A stretch of 64,000 bases of DNA from an uncultured Pirellulaceae bacterium. GTDB taxonomy: Bacteria > Planctomycetota > Planctomycetia > Pirellulales > Pirellulaceae. The translations under genes and the position numbers were made by a program. The notes beneath the pieces are model-generated. The model searched no databases, was not told the DNA's origin, and saw only the letters and a program-made list of their open reading frames with translations. The stretch is from positions 90,796 to 154,795 of the forward strand of contig CALKGE010000002.1 in NCBI GenBank assembly GCA_938084685.1. Direction: 5' to 3'. Below, in pieces: positions 48,504 to 58,190 of the stretch; the first letter of the stretch is position 1, and every line of letters starts with the position of its first letter.

Positions 48504-50621
48504 ATGTCGAATCCCTATACCTTCATTGCCACCACCGCCTTTGGTCTGGAAGCTGTCGTTAAACGCGAACTGCAGGCCTTGGGGTACGACGCGCGAAGTA
48601 CCTCTCCCGGTTGGGTGGAATTTGACGGGGATTTGTCAGCGATTTGCAGAACAAACCTCTGGCTACGATCGGCGGACAGGATTCTTGTAAAAGTAGCCAG
48701 TTTTACTGCTGCCGACTTTGACGCCCTGTTTGAGACCACCAAATCGATCGACTGGACGCAATGGTTGCCGGCCAATGCTCATTTCCCTGTTGAAGGCCGA
48801 TCAGTCCGTTCAACTCTCACCAGTGTCCCGGCCAATCAACGCGCCGTTAAAAAAGCAATCGTGGAAGCGATGAAGTCGCAACATGGCGTGAGTTCGCTTC
48901 CGGAAGACGGTCCTCTCTATCGCTGTCAAATTGCGTTGCTCAAGGACGAGGCGACCCTGACGATCGACACGACTGGCCCCAGCTTGCATAAGCGAGGGTA
49001 CCGGGAATTTGCCGGTGGCGCGCCGATCAAAGAAACACTCGCTTCAGCCATGGTGCAATTAAGTTTTTGGAACGAGGAAAAACCGTTTCTCGACCCCTTC
49101 TGCGGCAGTGGCACGATTGCCATCGAGGCGGCAATGCTGGGACGCAACATGGCACCAGGCCTGAATCGTAGTTTCGCAGCTGAACAATGGGCCAATCTGG
49201 ACTCCGTACTTTGGCAAGAAGCGCGAGCGGAAGCCGGTGACCTGCAATTGCCACCATTTGAAGAAATACTGGTTGCCACCGATGCCGACTTTCGTGTCCT
49301 CCGGACGGCTCGCCAAAATGCGGAGAAAGCGGGCGTCGCAGACCAGATTCATTTTCAGGAAAGAGAATTTTCTGATTTGCAGAGCAGCCGTAAATACGGT
49401 TGCCTGATTACCAACCCACCCTACGGTGAACGGTTGAGCGATTGGCGAGAACTGAAACCACTCTACGAATCGATGCCGCTGATCCTGAAACGGTTACCAA
49501 CCTGGTCGCACTTTATCCTTACGAGCTACGAAGGCTTTCAAAAGCTACTGCAGAAAAATGCGGATCGCAGGCGTAAACTGTACAACGGTCGAATTGAATG
49601 TGTTTACTATCAGTTTCACGGCCCAAAACCCAAGTCGGGGGAAACAGAGCCCGTCTTCGGAGGAATTAACGAAAAGGCAGCTGAACAGGCCGAGCTCTTT
49701 CAACGCCGGCTGCGCAAACGAGCTCGGCACCTGCGTAAATGGCCCTCGAAACGCGGGATTTATTGCTACCGCCTGTATGAACGGGATATCCCTGAAATTC
49801 CATTAGTCGTGGATAGGTACCACGACCATTTACACATTTCAGAATTTGAGAGGCCTCATGACCGGGATATCGCTCAGCATGACGACTGGCTGGAACTGAT
49901 GCGCGTCAGTGCGGCCGAGGCGTTGGACGTACCAGCCGAAAAAGCGTTTTTGAAACGACGGGGTATGCAGCGGGGGTCAGCACAGCACGCGCGTGTCGCT
50001 CAGGATCGATACGAAACAGAGGTTGAGGAAAACGGCCTGAAGTTTATCGTCAACTTATCTGACTATGTGGATACTGGCCTGTTTCTGGATCATCGGGAAA
50101 CACGCATGATGGTCTGCAACGAATCACTTAGTAAAGATGTCCTCAACCTGTTTGCCTATGCCGGCTCCTTTTCGGTCTATGCGGCTGATGGAGGAGCTCG
50201 CTCCACCACGACCGTTGATCTGTCAAAAAACTATCTGGACTGGGCAGAACGAAACATGCGGTTGAATGGATTTACCGGCGACGAGCATACCTATGTACAG
50301 TCTGATATCCGGGAATACTTGCAGTCACTGCCGGACGACGCACAATTTGATCTGGCGATTGTGGATCCGCCGACCTTTTCCAATAGCAAGTCCACCGAAG
50401 ATGACTGGGTGGTGCAGGAGCACTACGCCGAGCTGTTGAACAGCGTGCTTCAACGCTTGCGATCTGGCGGCGTCATTTACTTCTCTACGAATTACCGTCG
50501 TTTCAAGTTTGACGAAACGTTGATTCATGGGCGTTGCCATGAAATTACCAAACAAACGATTCCTGAAGACTTCCGTAATAAGCGGATTCATCGTTGCTGG
50601 AGAATAGAAAAGCTGGATTAG
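48504..50621 (+). CDS. rlmL: Bifunctional 23S rRNA guanine methyltransferase RlmKL
   Basis: 705 residues from the ATG at 48504, close to the 702 of E. coli RlmL; a GTG at 48495 is the other option. Domains: THUMP at the N-terminus (RNA binding), the N2-G2445 methyltransferase with FLDPFCGSGTIAIEAA and NPPYGERL, and the C-terminal N7-G2069 methyltransferase with NLFAYAGSFSVYAADGG and the DPPTFSNSK loop. Both catalytic halves are intact. It methylates two guanines of 23S rRNA. It stands alone between the sulfatase and the RND operon. Confidence 0.95.
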   Translation: MSNPYTFIATTAFGLEAVVKRELQALGYDARSTSPGWVEFDGDLSAICRTNLWLRSADRILVKVASFTAADFDALFETTKSIDWTQWLPANAHFPVEGRSVRSTLTSVPANQRAVKKAIVEAMKSQHGVSSLPEDGPLYRCQIALLKDEATLTIDTTGPSLHKRGYREFAGGAPIKETLASAMVQLSFWNEEKPFLDPFCGSGTIAIEAAMLGRNMAPGLNRSFAAEQWANLDSVLWQEARAEAGDLQLPPFEEILVATDADFRVLRTARQNAEKAGVADQIHFQEREFSDLQSSRKYGCLITNPPYGERLSDWRELKPLYESMPLILKRLPTWSHFILTSYEGFQKLLQKNADRRRKLYNGRIECVYYQFHGPKPKSGETEPVFGGINEKAAEQAELFQRRLRKRARHLRKWPSKRGIYCYRLYERDIPEIPLVVDRYHDHLHISEFERPHDRDIAQHDDWLELMRVSAAEALDVPAEKAFLKRRGMQRGSAQHARVAQDRYETEVEENGLKFIVNLSDYVDTGLFLDHRETRMMVCNESLSKDVLNLFAYAGSFSVYAADGGARSTTTVDLSKNYLDWAERNMRLNGFTGDEHTYVQSDIREYLQSLPDDAQFDLAIVDPPTFSNSKSTEDDWVVQEHYAELLNSVLQRLRSGGVIYFSTNYRRFKFDETLIHGRCHEITKQTIPEDFRNKRIHRCWRIEKLD

Positions 50622-50739
50622 TCACGGTTTATTCCGAAATTGATACGAAACTAGCGCAGACCGCGTCCATTTTAGTCACAATGAAAGCTAACGTCCCGAG
50701 TGGCTCTAGACTGTATCTTCCTTCGCGAAAGACTCAACC

Positions 50740-52008
50740 GTGGTACGACTTATTCAACTCTCCTGCAGCCTCGCTATTTTCTTCGTTCAGCTGTTTATAG
50801 CTGCTCCATTTGCGCACGGCCAGGGAACTCAAAACGTGGTAGTTAGTGAAGTTTTGGAACTCGAATTTGCGGGTAGCCAAAACTCGGTAGGTATCGTAAA
50901 CGCCAGTAAGACAGCTAATATTGGTGCTGCGGTGGATGGCCGAGTTGCTGAACTTCTGGTTGAAGAAGGAGATGTTATTGAAGCAGGACAGCCCTTGATG
51001 ACGCTGCAGACTGCCCTGCTCCAGTTTCAACTGGAAGGAGCTCGGGCCGAGCTGGACCTGCGGCAGGCCGAACTGGATGAACTCAATGCCGGGACAACGC
51101 AGGAAGAACTTGACGCCTCGCTCGCCAATCTGCGTGCAGCCGAAGCGGCCAAGAAATTCTCTGACTGGCATTTCGGAAGTATTGAAAAGCTGTTTCAGGG
51201 TGGCAAGGTCGTTTCAGAGACCGAGTTTCAACAGGCGCTGGCCAATCAAAAACGGGACGAACAACTGTTTCAGTTCGCCAAATCCACCCATGCCTTGAAT
51301 GTGCGTGGACCGCGTCGCGAGCTGATCACGCAGGCTACTGCCCGGCTTAACAGTCAACGGGCGATCATCAGGTCGCTGGAAGAACAACTAAAACGCCACA
51401 CCATCATTTCACCCTTTGATGGATTTGTCACCATCAAGCATTCCGAACAGGGCCAGTGGGTCGCCAAAGGAGAAGTGGTGGTTCAGGTTATCAAGTTGGA
51501 CGAAGTGGATGTTATCGTGAATGTTACGACGGATCATGTCAGCAAGTTGGTGCTGGGAGATCAGGTTCGTATCGATATTCCCAATACGACCGACCAGCTT
51601 GTTTTCGGCGAAGTGTTTGCCATCGTGCCCCAGGCTGATCCCCAATCCCGCACGTTCCCGGTGAAAATTCGAGTGCAGAATGAAGAGGGGACAGCTGGGC
51701 CTGTACTCAAAGCTGGAATGCTGGCCCGCGTCGAACTGCCCGTCGGGAAACCTCGGAAAATGCTAATGGCTCCCAAGGATGCGATCGTTCTCAATGGCAA
51801 TAAACGAACCATGTTTGTGGTGGATGCTGAGACGATGGAGGCGGCAGAGATCGTTGTCGAGCTTGGCGTCTCGAATGGTGACCTGATTGAAGTGTCCGGT
51901 AATATCTCCGCTGGCCAGCAGGTGGTGATTCGAGGTAATGAACGACTCAAAGATGGTCAGAAAGTTCAAATTGCCGCTCCTCAGACAGTGACAACCGGAA
52001 ACGAGTAA
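50740..52008 (+). CDS. RND efflux periplasmic adaptor (HlyD/MFP family)
   Basis: 422 residues, GTG start at 50740. Signal peptide (MVRLIQLSCSLAIFFVQLFIAAPFAHG). Barrel-sandwich half-motifs GRVAELLVEEGDVIEAGQPLMTL and HTIISPFDGFVTIKHSEQGQWV flank a coiled-coil of about 110 residues (QLEGARAELDLRQAELDEL onward). The beta-barrel and membrane-proximal parts follow. It would link the RND pump to an outer-membrane channel, which is not encoded here. The pump gene follows after ten bases. Exported compound unknown. Confidence 0.92.
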   Translation: MVRLIQLSCSLAIFFVQLFIAAPFAHGQGTQNVVVSEVLELEFAGSQNSVGIVNASKTANIGAAVDGRVAELLVEEGDVIEAGQPLMTLQTALLQFQLEGARAELDLRQAELDELNAGTTQEELDASLANLRAAEAAKKFSDWHFGSIEKLFQGGKVVSETEFQQALANQKRDEQLFQFAKSTHALNVRGPRRELITQATARLNSQRAIIRSLEEQLKRHTIISPFDGFVTIKHSEQGQWVAKGEVVVQVIKLDEVDVIVNVTTDHVSKLVLGDQVRIDIPNTTDQLVFGEVFAIVPQADPQSRTFPVKIRVQNEEGTAGPVLKAGMLARVELPVGKPRKMLMAPKDAIVLNGNKRTMFVVDAETMEAAEIVVELGVSNGDLIEVSGNISAGQQVVIRGNERLKDGQKVQIAAPQTVTTGNE

Positions 52009-52018
52009 AGGTGGCTGT

Positions 52019-55000
52019 TTGAATCTTATCAAAGCATTTGTCGATAACCCGGTGAAAGTCGCGGTCGGAGCGTTGCTGGTCGCCATCTTTGGTGGCATCG
52101 CAATGTTCATCATGCCTAAACAGCTCACACCGGAAGTTGAGACGCCGATGGTGATGGTGTCCACTCGCTGGCCGGGAGCAAGCCCCCAGGAGATCGAACG
52201 CGAGATAATCCTCGAACAGGAAGAACAGCTTAAGAGTGTGGCTGGCATGATCAAAATGTCATCTACCTGCCGAAATTCCAGTGCCGAAATCGAACTTGAG
52301 TTTGCTGTAGGTACAAATCTGCAGGAAGCGGTGGTACAGGTCAGCTCCCGACTTCAACAGGTTCGCCAGTATCCAGTTGATGCTCAGGAACCGGTCATCG
52401 AAACACGTAGTACATCGGATTCCTCCATTGCCCGACTTGTGCTTTCAGCTCGCCCGCCGTCGGTCGAAGCGATTCAGCAGTTTGCTAGCCAATACCCTGC
52501 TCTCCAGAAGGATCTGGATTATGTTTGCAGCGCAATGAACTCAGCGCTTCGAGTATACAGGCTACGCGAAGTGTATAAGCAGCACGGTAAAAACGTCCCG
52601 GAACTGAAGAGTATCCTTCCCCCCGAGATTGATCTGATGAAACTACGTCGTTTCACCGAAGACGTCGTGGAAGCGAGGTTAGAACGAGTGCCGGGAGTTT
52701 CCGACGTGTATACCTACGGCGGACTTGAGGAAGAACTTGAAATTGTCATCGACCCCGAAGCACTCGCTGTCAGACAACTGACCGTGCTCGATGTACTGGC
52801 TGCCTTGCGAGGGCAAAACAAAGATACTTCGGGGGGCGACATCTGGGAAGGAAAACGCCGTTGGGTGATCCGCACGCTTGGCCAGTTTCGCGATAGCAAG
52901 CAGGTTGAAGAGCTGATTGTGGCGATGCCCAAGCAGGTTCCGGTCTATTTGAGGGACGTGGCTCAAGTACGCATCGGCTACAAAAAAGCGGATAGTATCG
53001 CTCGGCGGTATGGTGAACGGAATAACGGCTTGGGGATTCAGCGCCGAGTGGGTGCTAATGTGATCGACGTCATGAAGGGAATACGTGAAGCCGTCGCGGA
53101 ACTCAATGCGGGAATCCTGGCACAGAAGGATCTTGAACTGTATCAGTATTACGATGAGACGGAATACATTAATTCTGCGATTTCATTGGTGACGGACAAC
53201 ATCTTTCTGGCTACCTCCTTCACCATGATTGTCTTGATGCTGTTCCTGCATCGGTCCATGAAGACAATGCTGGCAATTCCGGTGTTGGTGCTGTCCTCTT
53301 TGATGGCGGTCTACGTTTCACCATGGTTCTTTTTGCTGACCCTGGGACTTATTGTTGGCTTTGGACTCTGGTTTGGACGTGGTGCGTTAGTCATTGGAAT
53401 TGCGATACCAGTCAGTTCCGTAGCGACGTTTTTGGCGCTGGGGATTGCCGGGCGGTCGTTCAATGTTATCAGCCTGGCTGGAATGGCATTCGCCGTTGGT
53501 ATGCTGGTCGATAACGCTGTCGTGGTACTGGAGAATATTCACCGTCGTATTCAGATGGGTGAACCTTCCTTTCAGGCTGCCGTGAAAGGGACCAAGGAAG
53601 TGGCCGGAGCGATCGTGGCTTCGACATTGACAACCGTGGCTGTCTTTCTGCCGGTTGTGTTTGTCGAAGATATGTCGGGCCAGCTGTTCCGTGATATTGC
53701 CTTGGCCATCAGCTTTGCGGTTGTGTTCTCTCTGATTTGTGCGACGACGTTAATGCCCACCGCTGCCGCCAGACTGTATAGCGGTTACAAAAAAGAGGCT
53801 TCCGAATCGTTAGGGAAACTCCAGTGGCTGACCCGTCTGGGAGAGTATCTGGTAGAAGCTATCGTCAGGTTCAATCAGACGATCCAGCAATCCGTAGTGC
53901 GAACGATTTCCTTTATTGCAATCGTTCTGCTGGCCGTGTGCGCACTAACAATTGTGCTGTGGCCAAAATTGGAATACTTGCCGGCCGGTAACAGAAATAT
54001 GGTCTTCATTCGTATGTCTCCTCCTCCGGGTTACAACATGGATGAATTGATGGAAATGGGGAAAGTTATCGAGGATGATCTCGAGCCGATTTGGAATGCA
54101 AATCCCGACCAGCAGGATGGCATGGAATTTCCCGTGATCGCGTATTACTTTTTTAGCGCCCGGACCAGTGGCGTGGCGATGGGAGTACAAGCGTATGATC
54201 CGCTGCGAGTCGCTGAGTTGATGCCACGTCTGAAAAAGTATGGGAATACCTTCCCGGGAACCCGAGTGGTGGCCTCACAATCCAGTCTGTTTGGTCGTGG
54301 ATTTAGTGGTGGACGTACGATTGATGTGGAGATTACCGGTCGTGATCTGGAGAAATTGATTGAGATTGGTGGTGCCGTCATCGACCGACTTCAGAATGGC
54401 GTGGATGGTAAACCTTCGCGGTTGGCCGATGCACAGATGTTCCCCAGGCCCAGCCTGGATCTATCCAGCCCGGAAATCCACCTCATACCAGATCAAGTCG
54501 CCTGTGCGGAACTTGGTGTGACGGCAGATGAGTTGGGTTATACCGTCGATGCTTTTGTGGATGGAGCGTACGCAGGCGATTTCTTTTATGGTGGTGATAA
54601 AGTGGATATCACTCTCAAGGGAAATCGTGTTGTTGATATTCGAACTCAGGACCTGGAAGACCTTCCCATTGCCACTCGATCCGGGAAACTAGTCCCTCTT
54701 TCGGCATTGGCGGAAATTCAATATAGCAGCGGCCCAGAACAGATCATGCGCCGGGAACGATTGCGAGCGATCACGATTCAGGTCACACCGCCTCCGGAGA
54801 TCGCGCTGGAGGAGGCAATGGACATTATCAAAAACGAGGTTGTCCAGCCCATGATTCAGGATGGTTCACTGGGCGCCGGTAATCTGATCACTCTGTCCGG
54901 CGCTGCTGACAAACTCAATCAGACGTGGGAGTCGTTGAAATGGAACCTTCTGCTGGCATTGGTAATTACTTATTTGTTGATGGCGGCACTGTTTGAATCA

Positions 55001-55507
55001 TGGCTCTATCCACTGGTGATTATCTTTTCCGTGCCATTAGGGGCGGTCGGAGGATTGTTGGGACTCGCCCTGTTAAACGTCTTCGTATTGCAGACGCTGG
55101 ACGTACTTACCATGTTGGGATTTGTGATCCTGATCGGTACGGTGGTCAATAACGCAATTCTGATCGTTCATCAGGCTCTTAACCATATCAAGGAAGATGG
55201 GATGCCACACCGGGAAGCCATACCCTTGGCTGTCCGCACGCGTATCCGGCCGATTTCCATTACAACGATTACCACCGTGCTGGGCCTGCTGCCTCTGGTG
55301 TTATTTCCCGGAGCCGGAAGTGAACTGTACCGGGGGCTGGGAAGCGTGGTACTTGGAGGTCTGCTGGTCTCGACCGTGCTGACACTCGTTTTGGTCCCCG
55401 CTGTCTTTACGCTCTTCATGGACGCCAACCTTGGATTGAAGCAGTTGCTGAAGCGGAGGGAAAGTTTGCCCCCCTTGCCAGGTGCGACTTCTGAAAGCTT
55501 CGAATAG
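52019..55507 (+). CDS. RND efflux pump permease (AcrB/HAE family) with extra insertions
   Basis: 1162 residues, TTG start at 52019 with AAAGG-type ribosome-binding site a few bases before; longer than the usual 1030-1050. TM1 (about 12-32) and the porter region precede the classic TM4 pattern, with GMAFAVGMLVDNAVVVLENIHRR holding the conserved aspartate-type proton relay. Two insertions are visible: about 55 residues in the porter domain (PSVEAIQQFASQ ... to PPEIDLMKLR), and a second hydrophobic pair between the second and third helices (WFFLLTLGLIVGFGLWFG). The C-terminal half repeats the pattern (LLALVITYLLMAALFESW, MLGFVILIGTVVNNAILIVHQ). It pairs with the adaptor upstream. Substrate not predictable. 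Confidence 0.92.
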   Translation: MNLIKAFVDNPVKVAVGALLVAIFGGIAMFIMPKQLTPEVETPMVMVSTRWPGASPQEIEREIILEQEEQLKSVAGMIKMSSTCRNSSAEIELEFAVGTNLQEAVVQVSSRLQQVRQYPVDAQEPVIETRSTSDSSIARLVLSARPPSVEAIQQFASQYPALQKDLDYVCSAMNSALRVYRLREVYKQHGKNVPELKSILPPEIDLMKLRRFTEDVVEARLERVPGVSDVYTYGGLEEELEIVIDPEALAVRQLTVLDVLAALRGQNKDTSGGDIWEGKRRWVIRTLGQFRDSKQVEELIVAMPKQVPVYLRDVAQVRIGYKKADSIARRYGERNNGLGIQRRVGANVIDVMKGIREAVAELNAGILAQKDLELYQYYDETEYINSAISLVTDNIFLATSFTMIVLMLFLHRSMKTMLAIPVLVLSSLMAVYVSPWFFLLTLGLIVGFGLWFGRGALVIGIAIPVSSVATFLALGIAGRSFNVISLAGMAFAVGMLVDNAVVVLENIHRRIQMGEPSFQAAVKGTKEVAGAIVASTLTTVAVFLPVVFVEDMSGQLFRDIALAISFAVVFSLICATTLMPTAAARLYSGYKKEASESLGKLQWLTRLGEYLVEAIVRFNQTIQQSVVRTISFIAIVLLAVCALTIVLWPKLEYLPAGNRNMVFIRMSPPPGYNMDELMEMGKVIEDDLEPIWNANPDQQDGMEFPVIAYYFFSARTSGVAMGVQAYDPLRVAELMPRLKKYGNTFPGTRVVASQSSLFGRGFSGGRTIDVEITGRDLEKLIEIGGAVIDRLQNGVDGKPSRLADAQMFPRPSLDLSSPEIHLIPDQVACAELGVTADELGYTVDAFVDGAYAGDFFYGGDKVDITLKGNRVVDIRTQDLEDLPIATRSGKLVPLSALAEIQYSSGPEQIMRRERLRAITIQVTPPPEIALEEAMDIIKNEVVQPMIQDGSLGAGNLITLSGAADKLNQTWESLKWNLLLALVITYLLMAALFESWLYPLVIIFSVPLGAVGGLLGLALLNVFVLQTLDVLTMLGFVILIGTVVNNAILIVHQALNHIKEDGMPHREAIPLAVRTRIRPISITTITTVLGLLPLVLFPGAGSELYRGLGSVVLGGLLVSTVLTLVLVPAVFTLFMDANLGLKQLLKRRESLPPLPGATSESFE

Positions 55508-55524
55508 CTAGCACGTCTCCCGGT

Positions 55525-56592
55525 TTATTCGGTGACGCGATCACCGACAGTTTCCGATTCGTCACCTTCGTCATTAGCACTGTTAAGTAGCGTGTCGCGA
55601 GGACTGGCGTGAAGATCGGTCTCGTCGGCAATGGCTTCTCCCACGATAGATTCGAGTAGATCTTCATCGGCTACGATCCCCACCGTTTGTCCAAATTCGT
55701 CCAGGACCAGTATCAGCTTGTGAGTGTTTTCGACCATCGAGTCAAAGGTGGTCCGCGCGGGTGTCGTATCGGTAATGCTTTCCAGTTCGTGGGCTAATTC
55801 GGAAAGTGGTACATCGCGGCCGGCAATGTGTGCTTCCAATACTTCCGAATAAATGACGTAGGAATTGACCGACTGGTCCTCTGCTTCCAGGGGAATGCGA
55901 GCAAAGTCTATGGGCACATGCTGCTTTACGAACTCGAAAGTCGTTAATTGCTCGCTCACATGGAAGACGAGATTGAATGGAGTCATCACGTCACGGACCG
56001 TTGTGTTTCTCAAATCCAGAATGTTCTGGACCATCTCGGCCTCTTCATCATCGAGTGTCCCGGACGCACCGGCCAGCCCGGCGATCGCTTTGAGTTCCAC
56101 TCGGGAGAAGGAACTGGGATGACCGGATGATGAGATCAGCTTTGAGCAAATTTGCAGCATCCAGACAAACGGATAGAGAATAATGATCAGCCAGTGGATG
56201 AGTATTGCTGCTGGTTTGGCCAGTGTATTGCAGTAGCGAGCGCCCAGCGTCTTCGGTATGACTTCCGAAAGCACTAGTACCAGCAGCGTCAGAATGGCAG
56301 ACGCCAGGCCCAGGTATTTGCCGTCGAACAGCGTGTTGACTTCAGAGCCAACTCCAGCAGCCCCCATGGTGTGGGCGATCGTGTTCAAAGTCAGAACAGC
56401 AGACAGCGACTTGTCCAGATCATTTTTCAATTCCTGCAGACGTTGGCCGGCCTTGCTTCCATCGTCAATCATTGACTGAATAAAGCCAGGACCAACGGAT
56501 AGCAGGACCGCTTCCAGAATGGAACAGAGGAACGAGAACCCCAACGCAAGCGCCAGGTAAAGTATTAACGGTATAAAGTCGGAGAATGTCAT
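55525..56592 (-). CDS. CNNM/CorC-family transporter (DUF21 and CBS domains)
   Basis: 355 residues from the ATG at 56592; the longer frame from 56625 has no support. DUF21 membrane domain, about residues 1-170, with segments LILYLALALGFSFLCSILEAVLL, LASAILTLLVLVLSEVIPKTLG and LIHWLIIILYPFVWMLQI. Then a CBS pair with RNTTVRDVMTPF and LILVLDEFGQTVGIVADEDLLESIVGE. Family members move Mg2+ or Co2+ or lend them resistance. The gene converges with the RND pump, 17 bases between stops. The C-terminal transporter-associated HlyC/CorC domain is missing. Confidence 0.88.
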   Translation of the reverse strand: MTFSDFIPLILYLALALGFSFLCSILEAVLLSVGPGFIQSMIDDGSKAGQRLQELKNDLDKSLSAVLTLNTIAHTMGAAGVGSEVNTLFDGKYLGLASAILTLLVLVLSEVIPKTLGARYCNTLAKPAAILIHWLIIILYPFVWMLQICSKLISSSGHPSSFSRVELKAIAGLAGASGTLDDEEAEMVQNILDLRNTTVRDVMTPFNLVFHVSEQLTTFEFVKQHVPIDFARIPLEAEDQSVNSYVIYSEVLEAHIAGRDVPLSELAHELESITDTTPARTTFDSMVENTHKLILVLDEFGQTVGIVADEDLLESIVGEAIADETDLHASPRDTLLNSANDEGDESETVGDRVTE

Positions 56593-56716
56593 GTATATAA
56601 GTCTACACGCTTTGGCCAAAGTCATGAATCGCGGTTTGAGAAGTCGGTGAATTGCTAACCGGTACCTAGTACAATGGACTGACGTTCATAACCTGTTCAC
56701 CTGACTTTGAAATACG

Positions 56717-58183
56717 ATGCCCAATATTCTTTTTGCCGAGATGCGACAGGAGACGGCCTCCTTTAACCCGTTTCCAACCAGATACGAGATGTTTCGGCAG
56801 TTACAGGGCGCAGAACTTGTCAGCAATTACCTCGGCACCAAAACGGAAATCTCCGGTTTCATGGATGTCATGGCTGATGTTGAGGATGTGCAACTGTTGC
56901 CGACCATGAGTGCAGCCAGTGTTTCTGGTGGAGCTATTCCCACCACCGTTTTGAAGCGACTCATCGACGAGATCGTGAGCTCGATTGAAACTGTTGCCAG
57001 TCAGAACAAAGTCGATGCGGTTTATATGTGCCTGCATGGTGCGATGGCGGGTGAAACCGAAGATGATCCTGAAGGGCTGCTTGTGGAAAAAGTCCAAGCG
57101 ATCGTCGGCGATGTTCCCTTAGTTGCCAGTATCGATCTACACGCCATTTTGACTGACCGCATGCTGGAGTTGATTGATGTCGTAGTCCCCTTTCATACTT
57201 ATCCCCATGTGGATCAGTATGAAACTGGGCAGCGTGCCGCCGACTGTTTACTGAAGCTCCTTGAGGGTGGCGTGTCGCCTGAAATGGTCGCCGTTCCGCT
57301 CCCCTTGCTGGTTCGTGGGGACGAGCTGATTACGGAGACGGGCAAGTACGGAGAAGCCATTCGGATGTGTCAGGAAATCGAAGCATCTGCCAGTGGATTG
57401 TCTGCCGGAGTGAATATTGGGAATGCATTTACGGACGTCCCGGAACTGAGGACCAATGTACTTGTTGTTCGCGATGGTAATCGGGACCAGGCAGAAGATG
57501 ATGCCCGACGCATCGCACAGTTCATGTGGACGAACCGGGAGTTGTTCAAAGCAGAATTGATTTCAGTGAGTGACTCGATCGAAGTTGCTCGTGACAATCC
57601 GGGACTGACCGTCTTTTCAGATGCTGCCGATGCGACAGCCAGTGGCGCCTCAGGTGATAGTAATGAAATCCTCAAAGCATTGGTGGCTTCCGATTTTGAT
57701 GGCCGGTGTCTGGTACCGCTCGTCGACCAACCAGCGGTACAGCAAGCAGTTGATGAAGGTGAAGGTGCCGTTGTTCAACTTGCGCTGGGAGGCTCGTTGG
57801 ATCCCGGTCGCTTCACGCCGCTGGAGCTGGAAGTCGAGGTGCTGCGGATCTATGACGGACACTTCACCTATGAAAATGGACTCGCTGGCTTCGGAGGCCG
57901 GGTGGTGATTGTGAGGTATCGGAATATTGATATCCTGCTGGTGCAGCGAAGTCTCTTTTTCGTTGGCCAGGATGTGTTCAAGAGTCATGGTTGCGATCCG
58001 GCAGATTACAGAATTGTGGTGGTGAAGTCTCCCAATGGTTTCAGGCCTTATTACGATTCCATTGCATCGAAGATTTGTGCAGTGGATGTGATTGGATCAA
58101 CCAGTGCGAATTTGCAAAGTCTTCCCTACCGTAAGGTGGCCCGCCCCGTTTTTCCTTTGGATGAAGTAGATTTGGAGTTGTAG
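56717..58183 (+). CDS. M81 family metallopeptidase-like protein (MlrC type)
   Basis: 488 residues, no signal peptide. Follows the M81 (microcystinase C) family: FAEMRQETASFNPFPT at the N-terminus, CLHGAMAGETEDDPEG, ASIDLHAILTDRM and PFHTYPHVDQYETGQRA, whose acidic and histidine residues would bind the metal, and TVFSDAADATASGASGDSN. In many bacteria this family sits beside enolase-superfamily enzymes and MFS transporters, as here: the MLE-like gene starts seven bases on. Despite the name it may act on a small amide or lactam rather than a peptide. Confidence 0.88.
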   Translation: MPNILFAEMRQETASFNPFPTRYEMFRQLQGAELVSNYLGTKTEISGFMDVMADVEDVQLLPTMSAASVSGGAIPTTVLKRLIDEIVSSIETVASQNKVDAVYMCLHGAMAGETEDDPEGLLVEKVQAIVGDVPLVASIDLHAILTDRMLELIDVVVPFHTYPHVDQYETGQRAADCLLKLLEGGVSPEMVAVPLPLLVRGDELITETGKYGEAIRMCQEIEASASGLSAGVNIGNAFTDVPELRTNVLVVRDGNRDQAEDDARRIAQFMWTNRELFKAELISVSDSIEVARDNPGLTVFSDAADATASGASGDSNEILKALVASDFDGRCLVPLVDQPAVQQAVDEGEGAVVQLALGGSLDPGRFTPLELEVEVLRIYDGHFTYENGLAGFGGRVVIVRYRNIDILLVQRSLFFVGQDVFKSHGCDPADYRIVVVKSPNGFRPYYDSIASKICAVDVIGSTSANLQSLPYRKVARPVFPLDEVDLEL

Positions 58184-58190
58184 CAAACGA

